From Treponema sp. (GTDB lineage: Bacteria > Spirochaetota > Spirochaetia > Treponematales > Treponemataceae), in the NCBI GenBank assembly GCA_017390125.1, contig JAFPCT010000192.1, positions 1 to 6,687 of the forward strand: a DNA stretch of 6,687 nt, given 5' to 3'. The notes below the pieces were generated by a model. The model was not told the DNA's origin. It did no database searches and saw nothing but the letters and a program-made list of their open reading frames with translations. This document shows, piece after piece, positions 1 to 6,666 of the stretch. The position numbers were made by a program, and so were the translations under genes. Position 1 is the first letter of the stretch; every line of letters starts with the position of its first letter.

Positions 1-1
1 A

Positions 2-1762
2 ACTCCGGAAGAAATCAAGGTTCTTCTGCTCAATGTACAAGTACCCCTTACATACCTCATTTCAATTGCGGCTCCTATAGTTGCATGGGTGCTTTTAAAG
101 CGCAAGCTCCTGACCTTTGACGGCTCAAACCAGGATCTTGAGCGCTGCAACAGGCTCGTTAAAAAATTAAGGAACTTTTCAGTCCTGCTTCCGCTTGTAT
201 TCTCACTCTGGATTCCTTTCCTGATGGGTATCCACGGGCTCCGTCACGAGCTTGATTTTGAAATATACGAAGGCCAGCACATAATCCTTCACTTCATGCT
301 CCTGTACTCAGGAATATACTTTCAGATTTCGGCAATTTCATACAGCACATACCTTTCTGTTTTTGAAAAGGAATTGATCTGGCTCCACTACTCAAGAAAG
401 GACAACACAATTTCCATTACGATGAGGCTTGTCCTTATGAATGCAGTTTCCATTGCAGGAACCGTCATGGCCGCAATGAGCATTCTTTCTACTCCGGGAA
501 TCGCTAACGCAGGAAACGTAAAAGACCTTCTTGTTCCGCTCATTCCGGTATTCACACTCTCCATCATTTCAATTACAGTGAACACATTTACAAATGTCCG
601 GGAAATTTCAAGCGTAATAAAAACTCTTAACCTTTTCCTTGATGACCTTGAGAAAAAGGATTACCGTTCAAAACCGCTTCAGGTAACGAACAGAAATGAG
701 CTTGGAGAGCTCATAAACGGAACAAACAAATTCTTCAACGCAACAAAGGAGCTTCTCAAAAGCTTCCGCTCATCTTCTGAAAATTCAAAAGATTCTTCAG
801 AATCATTGAACACAAACATTGAGGAATCTATTTCCCGCTTCCAGAACATTGAGAACCTTCTCATCAGCATCAAGGATGATATGGCCGAGCAGTCAAAGAG
901 CGTAGAGGATGCAAATTCAACTACATCCCAGATCATCATCCGTATCAGGGACCTGAACAGCGCCATCGAAAAACAGGCGGCAGGCGTATCCCAGTCATCA
1001 TCAGCCGTTGAGGAAATGGTCTCAAACGTAAACAGCGTATCTTCTATCCTTGAGCGAAACACTGATGCTGTAAACGAGCTTGCCCAGGCTTCGGAAGACG
1101 GCAAAAAGTTTGTAGTTGATGCCGTAAAGATTTCGGAAGAACTTCTTGCAAAATCTTCGGAGCTCATGAGCGCAAGCCAGACAATACAGGCGATTGCGGC
1201 AGAAACTAACCTGCTTGCAATGAACGCGGCAATTGAGTCTGCCCATGCGGGAGAAGCCGGTCAGGGATTCAGCGTTGTAGCAGATGAAATACGAAAACTT
1301 GCAGTTCAGTCAGGACAGCAGTCAAAATCCATCCAGCGCAGCCTCAAGGAGTTTGCAGAATCTGTCTCTCACATTGCTACAAACACTTCTCAGGTACAGG
1401 AAAAATTCAACACAATCTATGATCTTTCCCAGAAAGTAAAGGATCAGGAATACGAAATTTCATACGCAATGACAGAACAGCGTTCCGGCAACAACCAGGT
1501 TCTTGCAGGAATCCGCTCAATCATAAACTCAACGGAGACTGTACGGAGCAGCGCATCTGAGATGATTTCCGGAAGCGACGTAATATCAAAGCAGATGCAG
1601 ACCCTCAGCAACGCTACACGAATCTCAAGACAGCACATTGCCGAGATTATGAACAACCTGCATCGAGTAATCAAGAACATGGATACCTTCAAGCTTTCTT
1701 CAGTTCAGAACACAAAGTCCATCATAAAGCTTCAGAAAGAAATCTGGGATTTCAAGCTTTAA
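2..1762 (+). CDS. Methyl-accepting chemotaxis protein, multi-pass, 5'-truncated by window edge
   Basis: Transmembrane chemoreceptor that would signal through CheW/CheA to the flagellar motor. The frame is open from base 2 (TPEEIKVLLL...), so the true start lies upstream. The GTG at 89 has no Shine-Dalgarno and would cut off a hydrophobic helix (VPLTYLISIAAPIVAWVLL, bases 41-97). Numbering residues from that GTG, further membrane helices lie near 30-52, 64-90, 110-134 and 146-169. A HAMP-like linker follows at about 170-226, including NRNELGELINGTNKFF at 201-216. The cytoplasmic signalling hairpin runs from about 230 to 540. Its conserved tip is ETNLLAMNAAIESAHAGE (372-389) followed by GQGFSVVADEIRKLA, which is diagnostic of the MCP signal domain. 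There is no recognisable periplasmic ligand domain, only short loops, so sensing may occur in or at the membrane. The C terminus (KEIWDFKL) lacks the NWETF-type CheR/CheB tether. Family assignment is very sure; the ligand is unknown. Confidence 0.95.
   Translation, partial: TPEEIKVLLLNVQVPLTYLISIAAPIVAWVLLKRKLLTFDGSNQDLERCNRLVKKLRNFSVLLPLVFSLWIPFLMGIHGLRHELDFEIYEGQHIILHFMLLYSGIYFQISAISYSTYLSVFEKELIWLHYSRKDNTISITMRLVLMNAVSIAGTVMAAMSILSTPGIANAGNVKDLLVPLIPVFTLSIISITVNTFTNVREISSVIKTLNLFLDDLEKKDYRSKPLQVTNRNELGELINGTNKFFNATKELLKSFRSSSENSKDSSESLNTNIEESISRFQNIENLLISIKDDMAEQSKSVEDANSTTSQIIIRIRDLNSAIEKQAAGVSQSSSAVEEMVSNVNSVSSILERNTDAVNELAQASEDGKKFVVDAVKISEELLAKSSELMSASQTIQAIAAETNLLAMNAAIESAHAGEAGQGFSVVADEIRKLAVQSGQQSKSIQRSLKEFAESVSHIATNTSQVQEKFNTIYDLSQKVKDQEYEISYAMTEQRSGNNQVLAGIRSIINSTETVRSSASEMISGSDVISKQMQTLSNATRISRQHIAEIMNNLHRVIKNMDTFKLSSVQNTKSIIKLQKEIWDFKL
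1726..1760 (+). terminator. Bulged hairpin over the chemoreceptor stop codon; weak terminator candidate
   Basis: AAAGCTT (1726-1732) pairs with AAGCTTT (1754-1760), and GAAATC (1739-1744) pairs with GATTTC (1748-1753) around a TGG loop. Six bases (1733-1738) bulge on the 5' side. The 3' arm reaches the first base of the TAA stop. The sequence after it (AACATTTAATATTTGCTTTT) is A/T-rich but is not a clean run of T, and the stem has few G-C pairs. It could terminate or stabilise the chemoreceptor mRNA, or be chance within coding sequence. Confidence 0.25.
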
Positions 1763-1784
1763 CATTTAATATTTGCTTTTAAAA

Positions 1785-1813
1785 TTGAATGAAAACATGA
1801 ATTCATCTATAAT
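1785..1813 (+). promoter_or_regulatory. Sigma-70-type promoter TTGAAT-N17-TATAAT
   Basis: The -35 box TTGAAT (1785-1790, four of six consensus bases) is followed by exactly 17 bases and a perfect -10 box TATAAT (1808-1813). It is the only good promoter match in the intergenic gaps and lies in the 60-base gap after the chemoreceptor. A start about 7 bases after the -10 box would be near G1820, only about 3 bases before the ATG at 1823. It probably drives the COG2426 gene and, by read-through, dnaE, yggT and the gene beyond. Confidence 0.7.
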
Positions 1814-1822
1814 TTCATTGTT

Positions 1823-2320
1823 ATGCTCAAAAGTTATCTGACTGTTTTTTTTGTTTCTATGGTTCCCCTGATCGAACTCAGGGGTGCGATTCCTATTGCC
1901 ACAGCGCTTTCCCTTATGCCGCCGGACAACATTCCTCAGATTATACTTACCTATGCAGTCTGTATTTTGGGAAATATGATTCCTGTGCCGATTATCTACC
2001 TGTTTGCACGCAGATTCCTTGAATGGGGTCAGGACAAAAAACTGATCGGCGGAATGTGCACTTTCTTTTTAATCAAAGGCAAGAAAGGCGGAGAAAAACT
2101 CCAGCAGAAGGCAGGCCGAGGCTTGTTCTTCGCGCTTTTTCTCTTTGTTGGAATTCCTCTTCCTGGAACGGGAGCATGGACAGGAACTCTTGCCGCAAGC
2201 CTGCTGGACATGAATTTTAAAGAAACTGTAATAGCCTGTGTCCTTGGAGTTCTGCTTGCCGGAATAATAATGCTTCTGCTGAGCATGGGCGTATTCGGCG
2301 CCGTAACAGCCGCTGTATAA
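1823..2320 (+). CDS. COG2426-family 'small multidrug export' membrane protein
   Basis: A 165-residue integral membrane protein matching the family annotated as putative small multidrug export proteins. The transport function is an annotation tradition rather than something visible here. The family signature VPLIELRGAIP lies at residues 14-24, and a second Gly/Pro-rich re-entrant-looking motif, GIPLPGTGAWTG, lies near 110-121. Hydrophobic segments lie near 6-29, 39-64, 101-128 and 134-160. A basic loop (KGKKGGEKLQQKAGR) joins the two halves. The two polar/proline motifs inside hydrophobic hairpins recall DedA-like proteins, but that relation is my inference. The ATG at 1823 is chosen because family members begin just before this first helix. 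No Shine-Dalgarno precedes it, and the upstream promoter implies a leaderless mRNA. A T8 run (1845-1852) falls within codons 8-10. The gene ends 51 bases before dnaE with no terminator between them. Confidence 0.85.
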   Translation: MLKSYLTVFFVSMVPLIELRGAIPIATALSLMPPDNIPQIILTYAVCILGNMIPVPIIYLFARRFLEWGQDKKLIGGMCTFFLIKGKKGGEKLQQKAGRGLFFALFLFVGIPLPGTGAWTGTLAASLLDMNFKETVIACVLGVLLAGIIMLLLSMGVFGAVTAAV

Positions 2321-2357
2321 AAAAAAAGCAGACCAGTTTTTAAACTAATACACTAAC

Positions 2358-2363
2358 AAGGAG
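2358..2363 (+). promoter_or_regulatory. dnaE ribosome binding site AAGGAG
   Basis: AAGGAG sits 8 bases before the ATG at 2372, with an A-rich spacer. It fixes the dnaE start and contrasts with the absence of any such site before the COG2426 gene just upstream. Confidence 0.85.
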
Positions 2364-2371
2364 ACAAAAAA

Positions 2372-5300
2372 ATGGCTGATTATCATAAATTCGATCCAGC
2401 TCCGGAAGGCACTCCGGTTGCTCAATTCGTTCATCTTCACGTTCACTCAGACTATTCGCTTTTGGACTCCTGCTGTAAACTCGATCAGCTTGTAGCAAAG
2501 GCAAAACGGCTCAACATGCCTGCCCTTGCGCTTACCGACCACGGAAATATGTTCGGCGTACTGAACTTTGAAAAGCTCTGCCACGTAAACGGAATCAATC
2601 CGATTGTCGGCTGTGAATTTTATGTCGGCGACGACCACCTGAAGCAGGAACGCACGAAATACGGAAAGAAAAACTATCACCTCATTCTTCTCTGCGAAAA
2701 CGAGACCGGCTACAAGAACATGAGCTGGCTCTGTTCTGATGCAAACACAGAAGGCCAGTACTTCGGAAAACCGCGCATTGACTTTGAAATGCTGAAAAAG
2801 CGCCATGAGGGCCTTATATGTCTTTCAGCATGTATTGCAGGTGAGCTTCCCCAGACATTGATGAACGATTCAGAAGAAGCCGCCGAAGAGCTTATAAAAA
2901 AATACAGAGATCTGTTCGGCCCGGACCATTACTACATAGAGCTTCAGGATCACGGTCTTCCGGAACAAAAGGAACTCAATCCAAAACTCATAAAACTTGC
3001 CCGTAAGCTGAACGTACCTCTCGTCGTTACAAACGATATCCACTACATAGAACGGGAAGATGCAGAAGCCCAGGATGCCCTGCGATGCATTGGCTTTAAA
3101 AAACTTCTGAATGAGCCTCATCAGACTATGGGTGAAGGCCGAACGGAATGGTATTTCAAGACCGAAGAAGAAATGCGCATCCTTTTCCCTGACGTTCCGG
3201 ACGCATACGAAAACACTCTTAAAATTGCAAATATGTGCAACCTTACGATCCATCAGTATTCAACCCCGGAACTCAAGGCATGTCTTCCGCGGTTCGAGCT
3301 TCCTAAGGAATTCCAGAGGCACGAAGACTACACACAGAACCAGGATGACTATGTCCGCTTCCTTGTTGAAAAAGGACTCCGCAAGCGATACAAGGAAATT
3401 ACGCCTAAAATCCGTGCCCGCGCAGAATACGAGCTGGGAATCATATTCAAGATGGGATTTTCCGGCTACTTCCTGATCGTATGGGAATTCATTAACTGGT
3501 CAAAGTCTACATGGGACAACGTGAACAACAAGCCGAAACCTTACATTCCTATCGGGCCTGGCCGAGGTTCCGGCGCAGGATCAATAGTTGCCTATACAAT
3601 GACAATTACGGACATCGATCCGTTCCGATACAATCTGCTCTTCGAACGATTCCTTAATCCGGAACGAGTCTCAATGCCTGACTTTGATATCGACATGGAT
3701 TTCGACTACCGGCAGGACATCATCCAGCACACCAGGGACCTGTACGGAGACCCTCAGGTAGGCCACATCGTAACGTTCGGTACGCTTAAGCCAAAACAGT
3801 GCATTGCCGACGTAGGACGAGTTCTGGGCATTCCGCTGAGCGATGTTAACATGCTCAAGGGATGCATTCCTGATTCGCCGAAAGCAAAACTCAAGGACGC
3901 CTTCCACCCGTCAGAAAAATTTCCTGCACCGGACGGAGGTCGTCTTGAACCTTATCTGGATGATCCGCGTTTTACAAAACTGTTCGAGCTGGCAAAAAAA
4001 CTTGAGAACGTAAACCGCAACACAGGTCTTCACGCCTCAGGAATGGTAATCGGACTTACCGCCCTCCCTGACTGGGCTCCTATCTTCAAGGATCCAAAGA
4101 CAGGGGAAGTAGGCGTTCAGTACACCATGGACATTATCGAACCTTGCGGTCTTGTAAAATTCGACTACCTGGGACTTAAAACTCTTTCTCTCATACGCTA
4201 TGCAGAGGACAACATAAACCGCCACAAAAAGCCTGACGTACCGGACTTTCACATTGAGAACATAAGCGAAACTGACTCAGAGACGTTCGACATGTTTGAC
4301 GAAGGAGACTCTGTCGCAGTATTCCAGTTTGAAAGCCCGGGAATGCAGAAAATCCTCAGGCAGGTAAAACCTCGCTGCATAGAAGAACTTGTAGCCCTGA
4401 ACGCACTGTATCGACCAGGACCTATGGACTACATTCCGCAGTACATTGACGGAAAATGGAAACCTGAGACCATTCACTATCCAGACCCATGTCTTGAAGG
4501 CCTTCTGAAAGAAACATACGGCGTTATGGTATATCAGGAACAGGTAATGCAGGTCTCTCAGAAAATAGCAGGATTCTCCCTTGGTGGTGCCGACATGCTC
4601 CGCCGTGCAATGGGTAAAAAGAAGCCTGAAGTCATTATGGGAAAGAAAAAGGAATTTATCGAAGGTGCCATTGCCCAGGGCTTTACCGAACAGCATGCCG
4701 CCGACATTTTTGAAATCATGATTCCTTTTGCCGGATACGGATTCAACAAATCCCATGCGGCCGCATACACAGTTCTTGCTTACCGTACAGGCTGGCTCAA
4801 ATGCCATTATCCTGCAGAATTCATGGCGGCAAACCTTACGAACGAACTTACCAGCACCGACGGCGTTCCTCAGTACCTTGAGGAATGCAAGAGGATGGGT
4901 CTTAAGGTAGTTCCGCCGGACATCAACAAATCTTACTCAGAATTCGACGTTCTTGACGGAGAGGTAATTTTCGCATTCCGTGGAATGAAAGGCATGGGAA
5001 AGGAAGCTGCAGACGCCATCGTAAAGGAACGGGAAGAGCACGGAAATTTCACCTCTTTCATGGATTTCCTTGAGCGATGTATTCCTCTTACCATAAAGGA
5101 CAGCGAAGGCCGGGAAAAACGTCCTCTGAACTCAAAGGCCGTTGAAGTCTGCATAAAAACAGGTGCATTCGACAAGCTTGGACAGAACCGCCCTACTCTG
5201 GCATTCAACATGGACAATGCCATAAAGTATGTGAACGACAAGGCAAACGGCACTGACAACGGACAGGGAGACCTTTTCGGCGGCACAGATGAAAAAGTGT

Positions 5301-6040
5301 ATGCAGACTTTAAGTTTGAGGAGATTCCGGACATTCCTCAGCTTGAGAAGCTTAACATTGAAAAAGAGATCATCGGCTGCTACGTTTCGGGACACCCTCT
5401 TGATGACTATGAAAAAGTAATCAAGACAAGCATAACATTAACCTCAAAGAATATAGACAGGGCCGCAAAGGAAGACAAGGCTTTGAAAGACAGTATTGCT
5501 GCAAGCGGACAGAATTCCTGGGCCAACAGAAATGCCGGAAAATCATATGTAATCCTCGGGTTTCTTACAAACCTCCGCCAGATAAGGACGAAAAAAGGAA
5601 CTGACATGGCATTCGGAAAGCTCCAGGATTACGACGGTGAAATAGACCTTACTTTCTTCCCGAAAACCTGGGAACAATTAAGGGCAAACGTAAAGGAAGG
5701 ATCTGTCTATGCATTCAAGGGAAAAGTTGACGGTTCCCGTGATGAGGAGCGGCCAAGCTTCATTGTTGATTCTGTAGAGGACGTTGCAGGCCTGAAAGCA
5801 AAATCAATACAGGAAATCCACATCCAGCTTGAGCGCAGCAATTTTACTGAAGTAGATTTTTCAAAAATTCGTGATATTTTATTTGCTCAGACGGGCAATT
5901 GTTCAGTATATTTTCATGTAGATACAAGTACTGGGCCTTACATTGTGCGGGCAAACCAGCAGATGACAGTTTCTTCTTCACCTGAAACACTGAACATACT
6001 GAAGGAAATGCCTCAGATAAAAGACGTCTGGACGGCCTGA
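2372..6040 (+). CDS. dnaE: DNA polymerase III alpha subunit (replicative polymerase)
   Basis: Catalytic subunit of the replicative polymerase, 1222 residues against about 1160 in E. coli. The N-terminal PHP domain (about 19-290) keeps a full set of candidate metal ligands: H23, H25, D32, H57, E82, H103, C154, D222 and H224. The polymerase core shows GPGRGSGAGS (395-404), PDFDID with catalytic D437 and D439, and the third aspartate D598 in KFDYLGLKTL. Also present are NALYRPGPM (677-685) and GYGFNKSHAAAY (788-799). A helix-hairpin-helix follows at GMKGMG (871-876), then a beta-clamp-binding motif QGDLF (965-969) equivalent to QADMF of E. coli. An OB fold (about 1058-1140) and a C-terminal tail for tau contact complete it. 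Compared with E. coli, a short insert (around STWDNVNNKPKPY) precedes the Gly-rich loop, and another (around IKDSEGREKR) follows the helix-hairpin-helix. Codons 1157-1188 are unusually T-ending. The polymerase is probably co-transcribed with its flanking membrane-protein genes. Confidence 0.98.
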   Translation: MADYHKFDPAPEGTPVAQFVHLHVHSDYSLLDSCCKLDQLVAKAKRLNMPALALTDHGNMFGVLNFEKLCHVNGINPIVGCEFYVGDDHLKQERTKYGKKNYHLILLCENETGYKNMSWLCSDANTEGQYFGKPRIDFEMLKKRHEGLICLSACIAGELPQTLMNDSEEAAEELIKKYRDLFGPDHYYIELQDHGLPEQKELNPKLIKLARKLNVPLVVTNDIHYIEREDAEAQDALRCIGFKKLLNEPHQTMGEGRTEWYFKTEEEMRILFPDVPDAYENTLKIANMCNLTIHQYSTPELKACLPRFELPKEFQRHEDYTQNQDDYVRFLVEKGLRKRYKEITPKIRARAEYELGIIFKMGFSGYFLIVWEFINWSKSTWDNVNNKPKPYIPIGPGRGSGAGSIVAYTMTITDIDPFRYNLLFERFLNPERVSMPDFDIDMDFDYRQDIIQHTRDLYGDPQVGHIVTFGTLKPKQCIADVGRVLGIPLSDVNMLKGCIPDSPKAKLKDAFHPSEKFPAPDGGRLEPYLDDPRFTKLFELAKKLENVNRNTGLHASGMVIGLTALPDWAPIFKDPKTGEVGVQYTMDIIEPCGLVKFDYLGLKTLSLIRYAEDNINRHKKPDVPDFHIENISETDSETFDMFDEGDSVAVFQFESPGMQKILRQVKPRCIEELVALNALYRPGPMDYIPQYIDGKWKPETIHYPDPCLEGLLKETYGVMVYQEQVMQVSQKIAGFSLGGADMLRRAMGKKKPEVIMGKKKEFIEGAIAQGFTEQHAADIFEIMIPFAGYGFNKSHAAAYTVLAYRTGWLKCHYPAEFMAANLTNELTSTDGVPQYLEECKRMGLKVVPPDINKSYSEFDVLDGEVIFAFRGMKGMGKEAADAIVKEREEHGNFTSFMDFLERCIPLTIKDSEGREKRPLNSKAVEVCIKTGAFDKLGQNRPTLAFNMDNAIKYVNDKANGTDNGQGDLFGGTDEKVYADFKFEEIPDIPQLEKLNIEKEIIGCYVSGHPLDDYEKVIKTSITLTSKNIDRAAKEDKALKDSIAASGQNSWANRNAGKSYVILGFLTNLRQIRTKKGTDMAFGKLQDYDGEIDLTFFPKTWEQLRANVKEGSVYAFKGKVDGSRDEERPSFIVDSVEDVAGLKAKSIQEIHIQLERSNFTEVDFSKIRDILFAQTGNCSVYFHVDTSTGPYIVRANQQMTVSSSPETLNILKEMPQIKDVWTA

Positions 6041-6044
6041 CGGC

Positions 6045-6050
6045 AGGAGG
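6045..6050 (+). promoter_or_regulatory. yggT ribosome binding site AGGAGG
   Basis: A perfect AGGAGG lies 7 bases before the ATG at 6058, inside the 17-base gap after the dnaE stop. It is the strongest translation signal in the window, so yggT can be translated independently of dnaE on a shared transcript. Confidence 0.85.
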
Positions 6051-6057
6051 AATAAAA

Positions 6058-6660
6058 ATGCAGAATCCAATACAGCTTATATTTCAAGTTTCGTCTGCAG
6101 CAGTTTCAATCTATGCAATGCTCTGCTTTGCAAGAATAATAATCACCTGGTTTCCAAGCGTGAACTATTCAACAGTGGGACAGTTCCTTTCCCAGCTGTG
6201 CGATCCGTACCTGACCCTGTTCTCACGGATTCCATTAAGACTGGGCATGATAGACTTTACCCCGGTAATATCCCTGGGTCTTTTAACCCTGCTCTCTTCC
6301 GTTCTTGGAGAAATTTCCCTTTCCGGAAGGCTTTACCTCAGCGGCATCCTTTCCCAGCTGATAAACCTGCTATGGTCAGCCGCAACTTCCCTGCTCGGGC
6401 TCCTGCTTCTGGTATGCTTCATACGCTACTGCTTTGCAATATTCAGCAAAAAAAGCAACAGCTATAATTCTCCATGGCAGGTAGTGGACAATGCAATTTC
6501 AAGACTTGTATTTTCAATCGGCGGAATTCTGTCCGGCGGACGTCCTATGGATTACAAAAAAGCACTGCTTTTTTCATGCATAGTCCTGCTTTTCCTTCTT
6601 ATCGCAGGAAGTATTTTGATTCACATCCTTATCAGCACATTTTCCCTGATTCCGTTCTGA
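6058..6660 (+). CDS. yggT: YggT-family membrane protein with two YggT repeats
   Basis: A 200-residue inner-membrane protein, close to the length of E. coli YggT (about 188). Repeat one covers about 12-90 and has the family marks: FARIIITWFP (24-33), CDPYL (48-52), arginines 57 and 61, and IDFTPVISL (65-73). Repeat two covers about 108-195 in the same order but is eroded: CFIRYCFAIF (120-129), VDNAISRL (143-150) and MDYKKALLF (164-172), lacking the DP and SP/TP prolines. Predicted membrane helices lie near 8-31, 66-88, 94-128 (possibly two) and 168-193. Family members have been linked to osmotic tolerance in proteobacteria and to cofactor assembly or nucleoid organisation in plastids, so no precise role can be given here. 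The start is set by AGGAGG. The gene ends in tandem stops TGA TAA, six bases before the next ATG. Confidence 0.88.
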   Translation: MQNPIQLIFQVSSAAVSIYAMLCFARIIITWFPSVNYSTVGQFLSQLCDPYLTLFSRIPLRLGMIDFTPVISLGLLTLLSSVLGEISLSGRLYLSGILSQLINLLWSAATSLLGLLLLVCFIRYCFAIFSKKSNSYNSPWQVVDNAISRLVFSIGGILSGGRPMDYKKALLFSCIVLLFLLIAGSILIHILISTFSLIPF

Positions 6661-6666
6661 TAAAAA

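Noticed and set aside
388..1692. Long reverse-strand frames opposite the chemoreceptor gene
   Set aside because: They overlap a well-supported + strand gene, have no recognisable domains or ribosome binding sites, and their compositions are what antisense of Ser/Glu/Ile-rich coding gives.
1691..1760. Three AAGCTT motifs within 70 bases as a repeat array
   Set aside because: Flanks differ and spacing is irregular. Two of them are explained by the hairpin arms and the third by a Lys-Leu codon pair.
2316..2321. TATAAA at the COG2426 stop as a -10 box for a dnaE promoter
   Set aside because: No acceptable -35 lies 16-18 bases upstream (ATTCGG, TATTCG). The match is produced by the GTA TAA end of the gene and the A9 run.
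2335..2346. Inverted repeat AGTTT-TT-AAACT before dnaE as a terminator or operator
   Set aside because: The two-base loop cannot form a hairpin, the arms are only 5 A/T-rich bases, and no T run follows. A symmetric protein site is possible but unsupported by a second copy.
2447..5607. Multiple reverse and alternate-frame ORFs inside dnaE
   Set aside because: All are shadows of a conserved polymerase gene. None shows a family motif, a credible start signal or independent promoter.
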